Shown piece after piece: positions 14,001-25,380 of a DNA stretch of 64,000 nt; positions within the stretch are counted from its first letter, which is position 1, and each line of letters starts with the position of its first letter. The notes below the pieces were generated by a model, which did not search any database, was not told where the DNA came from, and saw only the letters and a list, made by a program, of their open reading frames with translations. The position numbers and the translations under genes were made by a program. This DNA comes from Paramecium pentaurelia (taxonomy: Eukaryota; Ciliophora; Oligohymenophorea; Peniculida; Parameciidae): assembly GCA_905183005.1 (NCBI GenBank), contig CAJJDO010000089.1, forward strand, positions 142,657-206,656, written 5' to 3'.

Positions 14001-14681
14001 TAAAATTTGAAAGATGATGGAATCTTTTCTGAAGATATTAATGGTTTAAAAAAGAAATTGCAATAACAAAAGTAATATCTCCAAGATACATTTGATAATT
14101 TCAATTTTATCAGTTTAAATTAGGAATGCAGATAACTTATGAGTTAAACAGATAATATAAATTATATAGAATAAGCAAGATTAGAATAATTAACTTTATT
14201 TTAGAGAGCAGAAGATAAGTATCATAATCTATCTGAATTACGAAGAGTTGATATTAGTGCCACATTGAGAGCACAAAAAACCTTAAAAGATGAAATAACC
14301 AAAGAAGGAGAATAAATAGATATATTATTATAATAGAGTGATTAAATGGTCTAAACATTTAATATGTAGATGATCGAATTAAGTAATTCTTGTTTTGAGA
14401 TTGCAAAATCCCTTTAAGAAAAATTTCTAATGAAATAAAAGCAACTTAGAGAAAGAATAATAGAAAATGAATTAAGGAAATAACAAAAATAATACGTTTC
14501 AGAAATTAAGGTTACTTCATAAAATTAGATAACTTTCTCTGAAATATTGTGTATTAGTAAGACTTCTTAGAATTCAAAATTTATTGGGACAGTTTTTGAA
14601 AATTCCAACATTAAAAATAAGACCAATCATGACTTATTTAAACTTTGGTAATAGACACAAGAAAAGGATAATAAACATTGA
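5097..14681 (+). CDS. Giant STAND-type NTPase: NACHT, pentapeptide-like segment and WD40 propeller, 3194 aa
   Basis: 9585 nt, an exact multiple of three, with sampled positions all in one frame, so apparently intronless. An in-frame TGA lies 60-odd bp upstream, so the ATG at 5097 is the first usable start. Residues 1-1250 are largely helical and Q-rich. Residues 1296-1303 are GPAGSGKS (Walker A) and about 1384-1392 FILDSFDEL (Walker B), the NACHT arrangement. About 1763-1885 is a tandem 33-residue repeat. About 2270-2305 contains CDFSGSKFENVTLMGTNLNY, pentapeptide-like. About 2320-2970 holds repeated WD40 blades, for example SSGKDGLIKQW at 2609. The last 200 residues are coiled coil. NACHT-WD40 STAND proteins are signal-triggered oligomerising ATPases; the trigger here is unknown. 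Confidence 0.9.
10386..10755 (+). repeat. In-frame 33-residue minisatellite inside the NACHT gene
   Basis: Four tandem copies begin at about 10386, 10485, 10584 and 10677 (periods 99, 99 and 93 bp), so every copy keeps the reading frame. Each unit reads approximately NNYEQAKQ, then PL-x-V/I-SSQ-x-RV, then NYQRSP. The tract is Q/N/S-rich and probably disordered. It sits between the NACHT region and the pentapeptide/WD40 half and looks like an expandable linker. Confidence 0.8.
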
Positions 14682-14994
14682 ATAGCATTAAAAAAATATT
14701 AATATTTATATATTATTTCTTGAAGAATTTCTTTTATTTTATTACTGGTTTTTAACATAGTTTTATTCTCAATTTTACAAATTATTTAATAATATTAGCA
14801 TATATTAACAAAAATTAAGAATTATATTTATATTTCTTATTTTAAAATAATAAATTAAGTTATTCGTTTTGTTTTTACCTTTAGAAGATTTTTTATGAAC
14901 TAATTTAGATTTTATTGCAGACTCAAAATATATATGTAAAAATATCATTTTATATATATATTTTATAAAAATTGGATAATTTAAATTAATTGAA
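14682..14994. other. AT-rich intergenic region
   Basis: About 310 bp between two plus-strand genes. No ORF, RNA gene or clear motif seen, apart from a short TA run near 14950. Confidence 0.6.
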
Positions 14995-16387
14995 ATGAAA
15001 TAAACACATATATTCTATATATTGATATCATGCAATGTAGTTTGTAATCTTGCCATGTCAATCATTGCACCATTTTATCCATAATTTGCTAAATCTAAAG
15101 AGATTTCTGAAGATATTATAGGAATTGTATTTGCAGCTCATCCTTTGGGACAATTTATTTCTTCCTTGATTTTAGGAAAAGTAATAACCCATGTAAAAAA
15201 TATGCTAATGATAGGATAACAGATAGAAAATAATGGTTATAGGAATATTTTTATAAGGTTTAGGTTTATTGCTTTTTGGTTTATTATATTATTTTGATTC
15301 ATATTGGATTGTTCTAATAGGAAGTTTTATGGCTAGATTGATCGGTGGAATAGTAATTATATCATGAAAATAAAATAGGGTGCATCTATGTTTATGACAC
15401 CGTTTTATGCATTTATTCCTTAATTATTTCCAAAATCAATTGAAGAGAAAATAGCAATTGCAGAAGTTTCAACATCTCTTGGATTTTTAGGAGGTCCAAT
15501 ATTAGGATCAGCCTTATATCAATTAGGTGGATTTGTTTTACCATTCTTTTTCTTTGCTGCATGTTCATTTGGATTAGCAGTAATTCTGATCATTTTTTCA
15601 AAAAGTTTAGATGTGCCTGAAGCAGATCTTAGTTAATCAATCATATTGCATTAATCTATATAAAATCAAGAATCAATTATAGATGCCGATTTTAGTATAT
15701 CATATATCTCATTGCTTTTGAATTATCCTGTTGTAATATCGTTTATAACAAATACGTTAACGCTATCATTGTGGACATTTTATAATCCTACAATAGCTAT
15801 TTATTTATTAGAAGAATATGATATTTAAGAAGAATATTCTGGATATTGGATATCAATAAATGCTGCTTCATTTGGATTGTCTACTATATTTATATCTAGA
15901 ATAAAATCTCATAAAAAATTTTATATGTATTTTGGATTAGTAATCAGTGGATTATTGCAATTTTATATGGGTCCTGATTATAAGTTCACCAATTTGCATC
16001 CAAAAAAATTATATACAATATTAGCTTGGTCAATTGTTGGATTTACTGGAGGATTTCCATATGTACTTACATTACCTTAAGTGAATTAAATTCTTACAAA
16101 AGATTATTATAAATATCCCACTTAATGTGCAAATATTGCATCTGCAATGTATTTTATTAAATTCAATATATTATAGTTTTAATGCTAGTTTAGCAGGAGG
16201 AGAATTATTTGGTCCAATTATGGGAGGTTATCTTACAAAATGGTATGGATTTCAAAGGTCAGCATCTTTATTAGGTTTTACTGTTCTTATATGTTGTGCC
16301 TGTTATGTGCCTTATTTATTTTTCTTGGATGAAAAGATTGCAAGAATAAAAGCTAAAAAATAAAAGAAAGCAGGTTTAAAAGAATGA
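14995..16387 (+). CDS. Major facilitator superfamily transporter, 438 aa
   Basis: Three introns rebuild a single frame: one ending at 15214 (22 nt from 15193, or 34 nt from 15181; both keep frame), 26 nt at 15353-15378, and 28 nt at 16149-16176. The protein is almost all hydrophobic segments, about 12, with a soluble loop near residues 200-225. The start MKQTHIFYILISC leads straight into TM1. Between TM2 and TM3 is a charged turn, HDNRQKIMVIG, equivalent to MFS motif A. GFLGGPILGSALYQLGGFVL resembles the TM5 region and GELFGPIMGGYL the TM11 region of the family. Substrate unknown. The short basic C-terminus is cytosolic in the family model. Confidence 0.85.
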
Positions 16388-16431
16388 AAATATAATTTGT
16401 TTTAGATAATTAATAATAGATTTTAAATTAG

Positions 16432-17979
16432 TCACAAATTAATACATTAATGATATGAAACTACTTGTTTAGGTAAATCAAACATTAAACTCTTTTTAAG
16501 TATACTTGAAGAAAGATCTTCTTAATATTTATAAAAGTTAAAGTTATTTCTTATAGGTGGATTTTAAGAATTTATAAGATGAGTAATCTATTTAATATCT
16601 TTAAAATCATCTCCTCCAATTCCAACATATATCAAAGAATATGGTAAATTTTAACCTACTTTATATATATGTAATATACCACTTAAAATTAGATTATAAA
16701 CTTCTTTTAAATCTGTAATTTATTCCTATCCTAAAATAACAGCAATTGTATATATTAGTTTGGTTGCATTATGCTCAGCTACTCTTTAAACATATTTAAT
16801 AAAATCTTCAAGTTATAGATCCCCTTTAAAAACAATATCTCTAAGTCTATTCTGATATGTTTTAACAGCTTCTTAATAGCCTATTACTTAAGGATTTTAG
16901 AAATCTCCTGTTAAAGGGAAAAGTGTTTGATAACCATGGCTATTATAATTAGAAAAATTAGGCTCAGCTCCCATTCCATATATAGCCAATAATTTCTTAA
17001 TGTTATAGCTTTCTAATACTTTAGTAATATCATTTAATGCTTTTTAATAAATATTGTTCTTTTCAACATAAGTATGCATAGAATCAGGAAATTAAGGTAC
17101 ACCATTATGAGAAGAATAATCAATCCCAATTATTATATTAAAAGTTGTTCCTTATTATATAAAATCATCGAAATTAGCTCTATGTATCCTTTATTTATTT
17201 AAAATTTTAATTATTCCTGCTGGTCCTCCTTTTATTTAGATTAATTAAAATGAATCAATATTTTTATTAAAAATTTCATCTATAGTTGTTTCAAATGAAC
17301 CAATTATCTAATTATCCTTTGTTTATTCATGTCTATTAATACATTCAACTTTAAACTTTTTATTTTCATCATTGAAGCATAATCTCTATAAAGAAACTTC
17401 AAATTATTTCCATATCGGATTGAGATCTTCTTTTATATATTCAGTTTAATATATATGACACCACACTCCTTCTGAAAACAAATAAAATCTCAAGAATGGA
17501 TTAGTCTTACCAAATATTCCATCTATATTTTTAAGATTAATTCCAGAAAATTAGAATTAAGCATAATGATTTGATTCTTTAAATTTAACTGCTTTACAAA
17601 TTAATAATCCTGCTGCTTTATCAAATTTTTTGATTTAGAGAGTAATTAATGAATTTTTTTATTAAAAAATGTCATTTATAGTTGTATGTGTTTCTCCCAT
17701 AAATTCTCTACCCATTCTATCTTAATCAAATATTTAAAATCTTAAAATCTATGTCAGATCTGGTTAATATTCAATATTAAATGTTTTTTCCCAATTAGGA
17801 TCTAAATTACAATCTGCAACTTCTGTTTTGCCCAATAATATTTCTTATTACCCAGATAGTGAATAATAGAGTTCTAAGTATGGATCACTTTTAGAGAAGA
17901 ATTCGAGATTAGGTAATTATCTTGCAGCCAAAAATAATTCAATATTAATTCTTTCATCTGGATTATAAGTTTATTACAT
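16432..17979 (-). CDS. Copine, 515 aa
   Basis: Intronless. The N-terminal half carries two C2-type domains: residues 10-130 include ARQLPNLEFFSKSDPYLELY (calcium-loop SKSDPY) and later DCNLDPNWEKTFNIEY. From about residue 275 the copine von Willebrand A-like domain starts, with IIGIDYSSHNG as the metal-site strand (usually DFTASNG) and, downstream, a GMGAEPN segment followed by FPLTGDF, matching the copine FGFGA block. Copines bind acidic membranes on calcium rise and recruit partners through the A domain. The gene lies tail to tail with the MFS gene, 44 bp apart. Assignment rests on C2-C2-A order and these motifs. Confidence 0.9.
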
Positions 17980-18119
17980 AATAGTTATAATAAATTATAA
18001 TTAATGTTAAATTATTTAGATTTTAAAGAATAGAATATGATTTATTATTGAATTTTATTATCATAAAAGATATTACAATAGAATTGTTTATATTCATAAA
18101 TGTTTTAAAAATATAATAA

Positions 18120-19337
18120 TCATTTTTATTAATTAAATTATTAATTTAAATTACTTCTTAAAGAAGTTAAAGCTGCCTATAATGTCACCACATAGTAACC
18201 ACTTGTAGAATTTAGCATCCCATTAGTTATTAACTTTTCTATATAAGTAAGATGAATATCAATATCATATATTTAAGATTTTATCAATATGTACTTGATA
18301 ATTGGCAAAAGATCATCAGCTTACATAAGTAAACTAGATCCTCTATTTTCATTTGATTCTCTGACATGTTATTGAATTTATTATGAAAAATTGATTATCA
18401 CCTTGACTTTTGAGGAAGGACCTTATTTTCTAGACAATTTCTACAATGTTTATATTGCTTTATTATAAGGATTTAATTATGATTTCAATTAAAAGTCTTA
18501 AGGAATTTCCATATCTTCTTAACTTATGTCTTTCTTTTGTTTAAGAATTTATTCTGTCTATTTTTAAATTTAACATAGTTATTTTAACAAAGAATTGAAA
18601 ATTACTTTATATATCCCTTCATTTGACATTACATAATTAACAATAAAATTGAGCATTGTCTCTTCATTTAATAATACTGCATGAATTTAATATTTCTTTT
18701 TTAAATTTATCATATCATAATAAATTAAAATAGTCTCATAGAGTGTTCTACAAAATAATGTTAATTATTCATGTAACTATTAAAATGTACTATTTTTATG
18801 TTATTAATTTAAAGAATGTCTAAAATGAATTATCATTATTCCTAATTCATTAGGTTAATCAAAATGTTCTTTTATTTTATCTGTAATTTGCACAAAAAAA
18901 TACATCTAATCCTCAAATTTTACCTAAGATTCTCCCATTCCTAAATTATATGTTTTCTCATGATAAATATAAGATGGTGTAATTGATTAGATACTTAAAT
19001 TAATTGAAGCTCTACTAGGTTTGATAAAATATTCAACTAGATCATCTTCTGTAAATCCTGTTCTTTTTATAATTGTTTACATATTTCTATTTTCCCTTAT
19101 AGGTTATCTAGATTTAATAGACTTTTAAATCTCAGGAATTGATTATTCATCATAACTTTAAGCAAATGAATGTAATTATTTCTAATACTTGTTTGATACC
19201 CTTAATTCTTTAAGCTAAATTAAAATAGGTTCAGCCCAACACATTTCTTTCTTCATATCATTACAAGTACTTTCCAATTGCTATTTCCAATGAATATTAT
19301 CATCATCCTTTTCATTTATATATAAATACTCCTCCAT
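18120..19337 (-). CDS. VPS9-domain protein, probable Rab5-type exchange factor, 405 aa
   Basis: Single exon. The first 180 residues are helical and have no recognised domain. From about residue 320 the VPS9 hallmark is clear: SSLLMQADDLLPIIKYILIK, then a spacer, then HLTYIEKLI and GYYVVTLQAALTSL. In the family this module catalyses GDP release from Rab5/Rab21-like GTPases on endosomes; the Asp-Asp of the ADDLLP motif and the Tyr of GYY are present. The C-terminus is a short Q/N tail (QQFNQQK). The gene starts 166 bp from a possible divergent small ORF on the other strand. Confidence 0.9.
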
Positions 19338-19503
19338 AGCAAATTTAATTTCCCATCTTTTATTTATATATTATATTATTTTATATCTTAATTAAATAAA
19401 TCTTGAATGAATCTTGACTTTTACTAATCAAAAATACTTTTATTAATTTAACAATATCAAAAATATCGATTACAAGTTAAAAAGTAAACTTTTGAATTAA
19501 AAA

Positions 19504-19629
19504 ATGTATCAATAATAATTTAAGAATTACTAATATTTTAGTATGTCTTCTAATCTAATTGATAAAATAGTAGATTGGACAGGAATTTTACCTATTCTTG
19601 ATCTAAGAATTGGGAATCGACATATGTGA
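19504..19629 (+). CDS. Possible 41-aa micro-protein
   Basis: A plus-strand ciliate-code ORF in the gap between the VPS9 and kinase genes. The second half, around WTGILPILDLRIGN, has a less AT-driven composition than its surroundings, which is why it is noted. No family recognised. It could be the first exon of something longer or a chance frame. Confidence 0.25.
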
Positions 19630-19726
19630 GATGAACGAGAAGAAAGAGAGTTGTTGATAGAAAATAGATTTAATTATTATTTAAGGAGTTTTATCATTAG
19701 TTAAGTACTCCATATAATTTTAATTA

Positions 19727-21586
19727 TCATTATATTTATTAACGTATATCCCTTTTGGAATATTCTTCTTTTAGTAAGTCTTATAATTTATCAATTTCTT
19801 CTTTAGTAAAGGACACTTAAGCTTCTTCTGTATCATCCTTCACAAGTTTCCATTCAAATTAGAGTTTTTTATCAAAGTCATTATTTTCACAAACTACTTA
19901 ATTTTCAATTGAATCTGCAATATATTTTTGATTAACTCTGACTAATTTAAATAAGTGCCAATAGTAGTTCATATCATTTCCTGTTTACAATTTCATGTAC
20001 AATTCTACTTAAAGTAATTAAGGTTGTGATTAATTAAATGAATATAACAATTAAATCAATTAAGTAAAGATATCCTAATCAATATATTGCTAATGTTCAA
20101 TTAAATTCATCAATAATTCTAGAATTTCATCAAAGATGTTATCAGCAATGCAATAACCACACTATTCAAATTAATTCATTATCATTTAATTATCTTTGAA
20201 ATAATTTTTAATTTCAATTATTTCTTTTTACATAGTAATTTGATGAGCAACAAATGGTCTTTTCATTTAAAGACTGATTAGAGAACTGTTACTAGATGAA
20301 GTATGCAATACAACAATTTATTCTTTCATAAATTCATTTACTTATTTAATTAGAAATGCTTCATAAATTCTAATTGCTAATGATAAACTCAATAAACGGT
20401 TTTATAGAAATTAAAAATTCAATTTATAATTCTAAATTTTTTCACATAATAATTTTATCTTATTTATTTCTTCAAACATTAAATCTAAATAAGATAATGC
20501 TTATTTTTGTAATTAATATCCAATATATTTTAATTATAAATCTTTAAATACTTCGTTTGTACTATCATCTTTATCATTAAATATCTCTTCATCTTAAATA
20601 TCTTCACTTACTTTATGATGAGCAACAGGTGTTATTTCACTCACATTTTCTTGAATATCCTATTTAATGCTTTAAATATAATCAGCCTTGACTTCCCCTT
20701 GCAACCAACTATGCTCAAAAAAATCTCTAAAGCTGATTCTTCTTTTAAAATCCTATTGTAACATCTATAATAACAATTCCTTCAATTTTGGTGTAATAGA
20801 TGAATCAGGAAATTATAAATCTCCTTTATTGATGATAGCAATTAAATCATTAATATTACCTCCTTTAGGTGGAATAAAAGGTGATTTGCCATAAATCATT
20901 TGATAAATTATAACCCCAACTGACCATACATCACATTTTTCATTATATTATTTTCTTTACAAAATCTCTGGAGCCATAGTCAATGGAGTACCACAATAAG
21001 ATGTTAAATATTGATCATCCTCCATATATTTTGCAAATCCAAAATCTGCTAACTTGATCTAAATTATTTAAAAAAACGAACTTACTTAAAAATTCTTTGA
21101 TACTAATATATTCGCTAATTTTAAATCTCTATGTACGATTCTTAACTTGTACATTTATTGTAATGCTAGTGCCAATTGTTAAACTATTCTTCTTACTTCT
21201 TCTTCTGGCAATTTCCCATTTGGAGAATATTTCCTAATTTTGTTAGATGAAATGTATACCTTATATAAGCATCCAAATCCCCATTCTCACAATATTCAAA
21301 AACTAAATAGTAATGATTTTATGTTCTCTTAAAATCTATCAATTTAATAATATTTGGATGATCCAATTATCTTAAAATTTCAATTTCCTTTTCAATCATT
21401 GACATACTCTCATTTCTAACATTTTATTTAGAAATCATTTTTATTGCTACATCTTCTTATCTTCCATCTATCTTACCTCGAAATACTCTCGCAAATGACC
21501 CTAAATTCTCAAAAATTTATACCTGAACCAATCTCCCTTATGAGACTATAGGGTCCAACCTTTTTTAAATAAGATGCTGGTTTCAT
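19727..21586 (-). CDS. Serine/threonine kinase, ULK/Fused-like, 594 aa
   Basis: Introns of 22 nt (21501-21522), 26 nt (21234-21259) and 27 nt (21059-21085) all fall in the kinase domain. The protein starts MKPASYLKKVGPYSLIREIG; the glycine loop is split by intron 1 (GSGSFARVFRG), then VAIKMI, an acidic EIEILRQLDHPNIIKLIDF, catalytic HRDLKLAN, DFGFAK and MAPEIL followed by DVWSVGVI. All catalytic residues are present, so it should be active. About 300 further helical residues follow, with no recognised domain, of the length seen in ULK/ATG1-type kinases. Plausible roles are autophagy or ciliary regulation. It ends 31 bp from the next minus-strand gene's stop. Confidence 0.85.
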
Positions 21587-21617
21587 TAAATTATTAATTA
21601 TAAATGTATTATTAATT

Positions 21618-22515
21618 TCAATTCTTAGATTAAGTAATACCTTTCTACTTCAACTCATCCAATACTCTATCAAAATAAGTAGGATCTGGATACCCATAAT
21701 TTTATGGACCACCATCTAAACTTGTTTTATGATGAATTCCATTCCAAACTATACAATTATCTTATCCTGTTGTTAATGATGTTCCTATTGTAAATACTAA
21801 TTTTTAATCAAATGCTTTTCGTAACAAACTTAACACATATTTACCTTCCTCATTTTCAGGTAAATATGCAAATCTTGTTGTTCCAGAAAAATATTTTCCA
21901 TTTCTAAGTCCATTATGAAAAATATATTTAATTTAAATTGTGTTACATTTATACCCTTCACATCTTTGTTTAATAGTTTTCACTTCCATTATTCCATCAG
22001 GTTGATCACCTTTTAATTGACCAACTATTTAATTACAAACAGGACATTTTAGGAAGTTATTGTTCAATAAAGGTTATAAACAAACATAATGAAATTGATG
22101 TGAACAACTCATTGATACTACATATTTATCTTATATATTGCTATCAGCAAAGCTAGGATCGTAACAAATCGGACATACGATAATACTACCATCTTCAGAA
22201 AATTAAGGTTAATCCACAATACTCATTTAAAATTTACTAAAATCTTGTTTCATTTTTATGTATAGCTCCGGTTTCACTTAGTATTAGTATATTCTTGTTT
22301 TGGATTTAGTTAAATTATTAACACAATTTTAATCTTACTAAAATTATTTTTCTTATTCTTAAGATTATAATTGCATAAATTATTATTTTTGTTATTATTA
22401 CTATTGCTATTAGTATAAATGTTATTACTACTATTACAATTACTATTACTATTACGGTTACTATTGATTATAATCTTATTATGATTATTTATTTTATGAA
22501 TATTATTTATATTAC

Positions 22516-22573
<58 letters not shown>

Positions 22574-22710
22574 TTTAATAATCTTATTATTATTATATAC
22601 CGCTAAAAGAAGAAATTGCAGAATACATTTTTTCATCTGCATCATTATCAGATTAATTAGGAGAATTATGATCTTTACTCATCTTTTAATTCATTTACTA
22701 AATTTCACCA

Positions 22711-22767
<57 letters not shown>

Positions 22768-23288
22768 ATTTATATCTTACCCTATTATTCTTTTGATTCT
22801 ATTGAATCATTTTTCAGTTACTTCATATTAGAATGCTAATCAAATTATTAATTCTTTAGTGATTAATTCTATTAAGTCTATTATAAAATCTTTGACTCTA
22901 TTTTCACCTATTCACCTAATGGAAGTTTAACATATGTATCATTTATGATTTCACTATAACAAATCTCTTAAATATCATTGATTTATTAATCCTTACCTTA
23001 ACCTTTATTTAAAATGTCCACATTGTATGAGTACAATATATCAGAGTCAATAGTTCCTTATATTTACTTATTTTATTAAGATAAAAATTCATTCCTCATT
23101 TATTAAAATTATTTCTCTGCTTTTTCTTCACTACTTAAAATATAAAGAATATTTTAAATTCGATTGCTTATTTCATTTATATGAGATTCAATTAGAGGGT
23201 TTTTCCAAAGAAATAAATCGCTAATTTTTCTAGATATGTATTCTAATTTTTGGTTGATATCACTCAAAATCTACTTCCCATTTTTCAT
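21618..23288 (-). CDS. RING-Deltex (DTX-type) E3 ubiquitin ligase with polyglutamine N-terminus, 556 aa
   Basis: Intronless frame from ATG 23286-23288. Residues 1-170 are helical. Polyglutamine tracts occupy about 175-192 and 239-256, with Q-rich sequence to about 330. RING starts at Cys372: CPIC, then SCSHQFHYVC, then CPVC. The Deltex C-terminal domain fills the rest: GYKCNTIQIKYIF is followed by AYLPENEEGKYVLSLLRKAF, FTIGTSLTTGQDN, HHKTSLDGGPQNYGYPDPTY and FDRVLDEL. Deltex proteins are E3 ligases, and the DTC can bind ADP-ribose or NAD. An internal ATG at 22226 would give only the RING-DTC part; the longer frame is open with no TGA and is preferred. Confidence 0.93.
22518..22571 (-). repeat. 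TAA trinucleotide tract encoding polyglutamine (second tract)
   Basis: About 18 perfect TTA units on the plus strand, TAA on the coding strand, in frame with the Deltex gene, so it encodes glutamine. In the standard code the adjacent frame gives a spurious polyasparagine ORF. Confidence 0.85.
22712..22766 (-). repeat. TAA trinucleotide tract encoding polyglutamine (first tract)
   Basis: About 17-18 TAA units on the coding strand, in frame with the same Deltex gene. Together with the tract at 22518-22571 this makes two slippage-prone sites in one coding sequence. Confidence 0.85.
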
Positions 23289-23357
23289 TTTAAGATGACT
23301 AAAATTTTTGTATTTATTTATTATATAATCGATTTTGTATTTAAAGCAGAAAGAAAT

Positions 23358-24070
23358 ATGCTTAATAAACCCTATATGTCTCTCGAAATATAAAAGGATC
23401 TAGCATTATGAGGCTGGTCCTGGTAGCTACCATTCCCATGAATAATTCAAGATCAAGTCAGAGAATGCTCCATTCTATCCACATGAAACCAGAAATCAAT
23501 CATTTTGATAGAAAAATTCTCTTGAGCCTGGAGGTTATGACATCTAAAGGAATAATTACTTAATTAAATTTTCAGTATATAAAATATTGTATTTCAATCA
23601 TCATAGTCTTAATGTGATGTAAAGGTTACTGAAAAACCTCAAACTCAACCTCAATCAGTTTTTGAAACCTAAATTAAATATTTTCATCCTCAAAAAACTA
23701 TGCTTTCACTTTGGGTATACGAGTGTACTAAAATGAATTTAAGTTTTGGTGCATATGATAAAATTAAATTAGGAACCCAGAGTTATTCATTAGTAATATA
23801 AAGATCAAAGTTACAATAAAACAGTAATAAAATTGAATAAATAACAAATCAATACCTTCTATACCCTAGTGAAATTAAGTCTTGGATGCAAGGAAATAGG
23901 AAGTAATCTTAATGAATTAAAGAGAGATTAGCCCATGATCTAATTATCCGAAAAATAGATTTAAATATGATAAAACAAAAGATTAATTACCTGGTCCAGA
24001 GAGATATTTTGATCCGAAAGAATATGGTTGGTATAAATCTAATTTAAATATTATATTCTAAGAAATTTGA
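23358..24070 (+). pseudogene. Disrupted sperm-tail PG-rich-repeat-like (SHIPPO-type) gene
   Basis: Motifs of the PG-rich family appear in order: AGPGSYHSHE, APFYPHETRNQSF, EPGGYD, FHPQKT, NLSFGAYDK, LPGPERYFDPKEYGWY. They do not join into one clean frame. The first exon needs a shift before AGPGSY (a 19-nt GTC...AAG intron would do it, or a different start). In-frame TGA codons sit at 23516-23518 and 23936-23938. An intron of 32 nt (23575-23606) is credible, and a 29-nt one near 23903 would fix the last shift. Intact members of this family bind microtubules in cilia. Pseudogene is favoured; sequence error is possible. Confidence 0.55.
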
Positions 24071-24329
24071 TAATCGCATATAAAATTCATTATTATTAAA
24101 ATCCATATTGATTGTTATTTAATTTAATCTTTTTAAATGAAACTTATAATTTTAATAAAAATATCATGAAAATGTTAGAGAAATAAATCATATTATTGAA
24201 ATATGCATATAACATAATATTTATAAAAAATAATAAAAATTTTAATTTATATCAATTTGTCATATTTTTCTAAAGAATTAAAAATCTGACTTAGTATGTT
24301 AATGAAATTTAGTTGATAATTTCAGTGAG

Positions 24330-25380
24330 TCAGTAATTTTAAATTATTTTGAAATAGATACAGTGGTTTTACATTTATTAGATGGACTATTTAATTATGT
24401 TTTGAATATACTTATTGACATTTACTAACTAAATATGTAAAGGAGACAACAATTTAGATAGTGGATTATCTTTGACAATTCTTTAAGTGAATGATCCAAA
24501 ATGATTAAAATCCTTTTGAGTAGGAAGTTGTTTATTGTTGATTTTTTATGAAGGTTAGATCTAAGAAGATTATTGATATTATGAAAGTTGTTTACTAGTT
24601 TTAGCTGAATTAAGGTTAGTTATTTAAGTTTATTATTAAGTTATCATCTTTCTTGATATAACTTATTTAATAGTTCTTGATGATAATCCTATTGGAAATT
24701 TAAGAGTTAATGAATTGGGAACTTAGGATTATTTTTATTTCTTTTTAGCTATGTGTTTTAAAAAACTGTCTAGTTATTATTGTTCTCTATTTGATTAAAT
24801 TATTTATAGTTCTTCAACATTTAATTTAATGGAATTAAGTTCGAATTTAATTTTATCTATAGTATTTGAAGTTTCAATTATATCATTTAAAATATTACTA
24901 TATTTTTTGCCTGATTTTTAAGTAATACTCATTTCAGATATTTCACCTATAATTTTTTTTTAAGGTTGATCAGGGTGTATTTTATTTTGATATTCAATCA
25001 TTCGTTTAATTCTAAGATATTCAATTTTCCTTCTTTTATCATAATAACTACAATATTGATTTCAATACTCTACTTGCTCATAATATCAGAAATTTTTGGA
25101 ATAAAACATCTTGGAATATCATTGTGAAATTTGTAATATTCAACCAAGGAAGTGATTTTATTTACAATTTCATCTATTATACATTGAATTAATTACTAAT
25201 AGTATAAGTTCTTCTTAAATATTCTGCTTCATCATTTAAGTTTAAAATGTAATGAAAGTTGATAACTTAAGTTGATCTTGCATTATCTATGAAATCATTC
25301 AAAGATTTGGTATAGTAGTAAGTATCTGCTTCAGAATGTTTACGTAGTAATATTAGTTATGTTAATTTAGTGTTACTCAT
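24330..25380 (-). CDS. Unrecognised helical protein, 333 aa
   Basis: At first sight broken, but two introns restore it: 23 nt at 25174-25196 and 26 nt at 25048-25073. Exon sum 1002 nt, divisible by three. The first 130 residues are helical, with EYYKFHNDIPRCFIPKISDI; the middle is a coiled coil with a Q-rich end; and the C-terminus is S/Q-rich with basic patches (LSSRTIKQVISRKM). No known domain. It could be a cytoskeletal or cortical adaptor, but nothing in the sequence proves it. Confidence 0.65.

Noticed and set aside
22310..22645. Polyasparagine ORF on the minus strand in the standard code
   Set aside because: It is a shadow frame of TAA microsatellites. In the ciliate code the neighbouring frame is continuous with the Deltex gene and encodes glutamine.
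24330..25380. Pseudogene with frameshifts
   Set aside because: Two normal-sized introns (23 and 26 nt) restore a full-length frame with an exon sum divisible by three.
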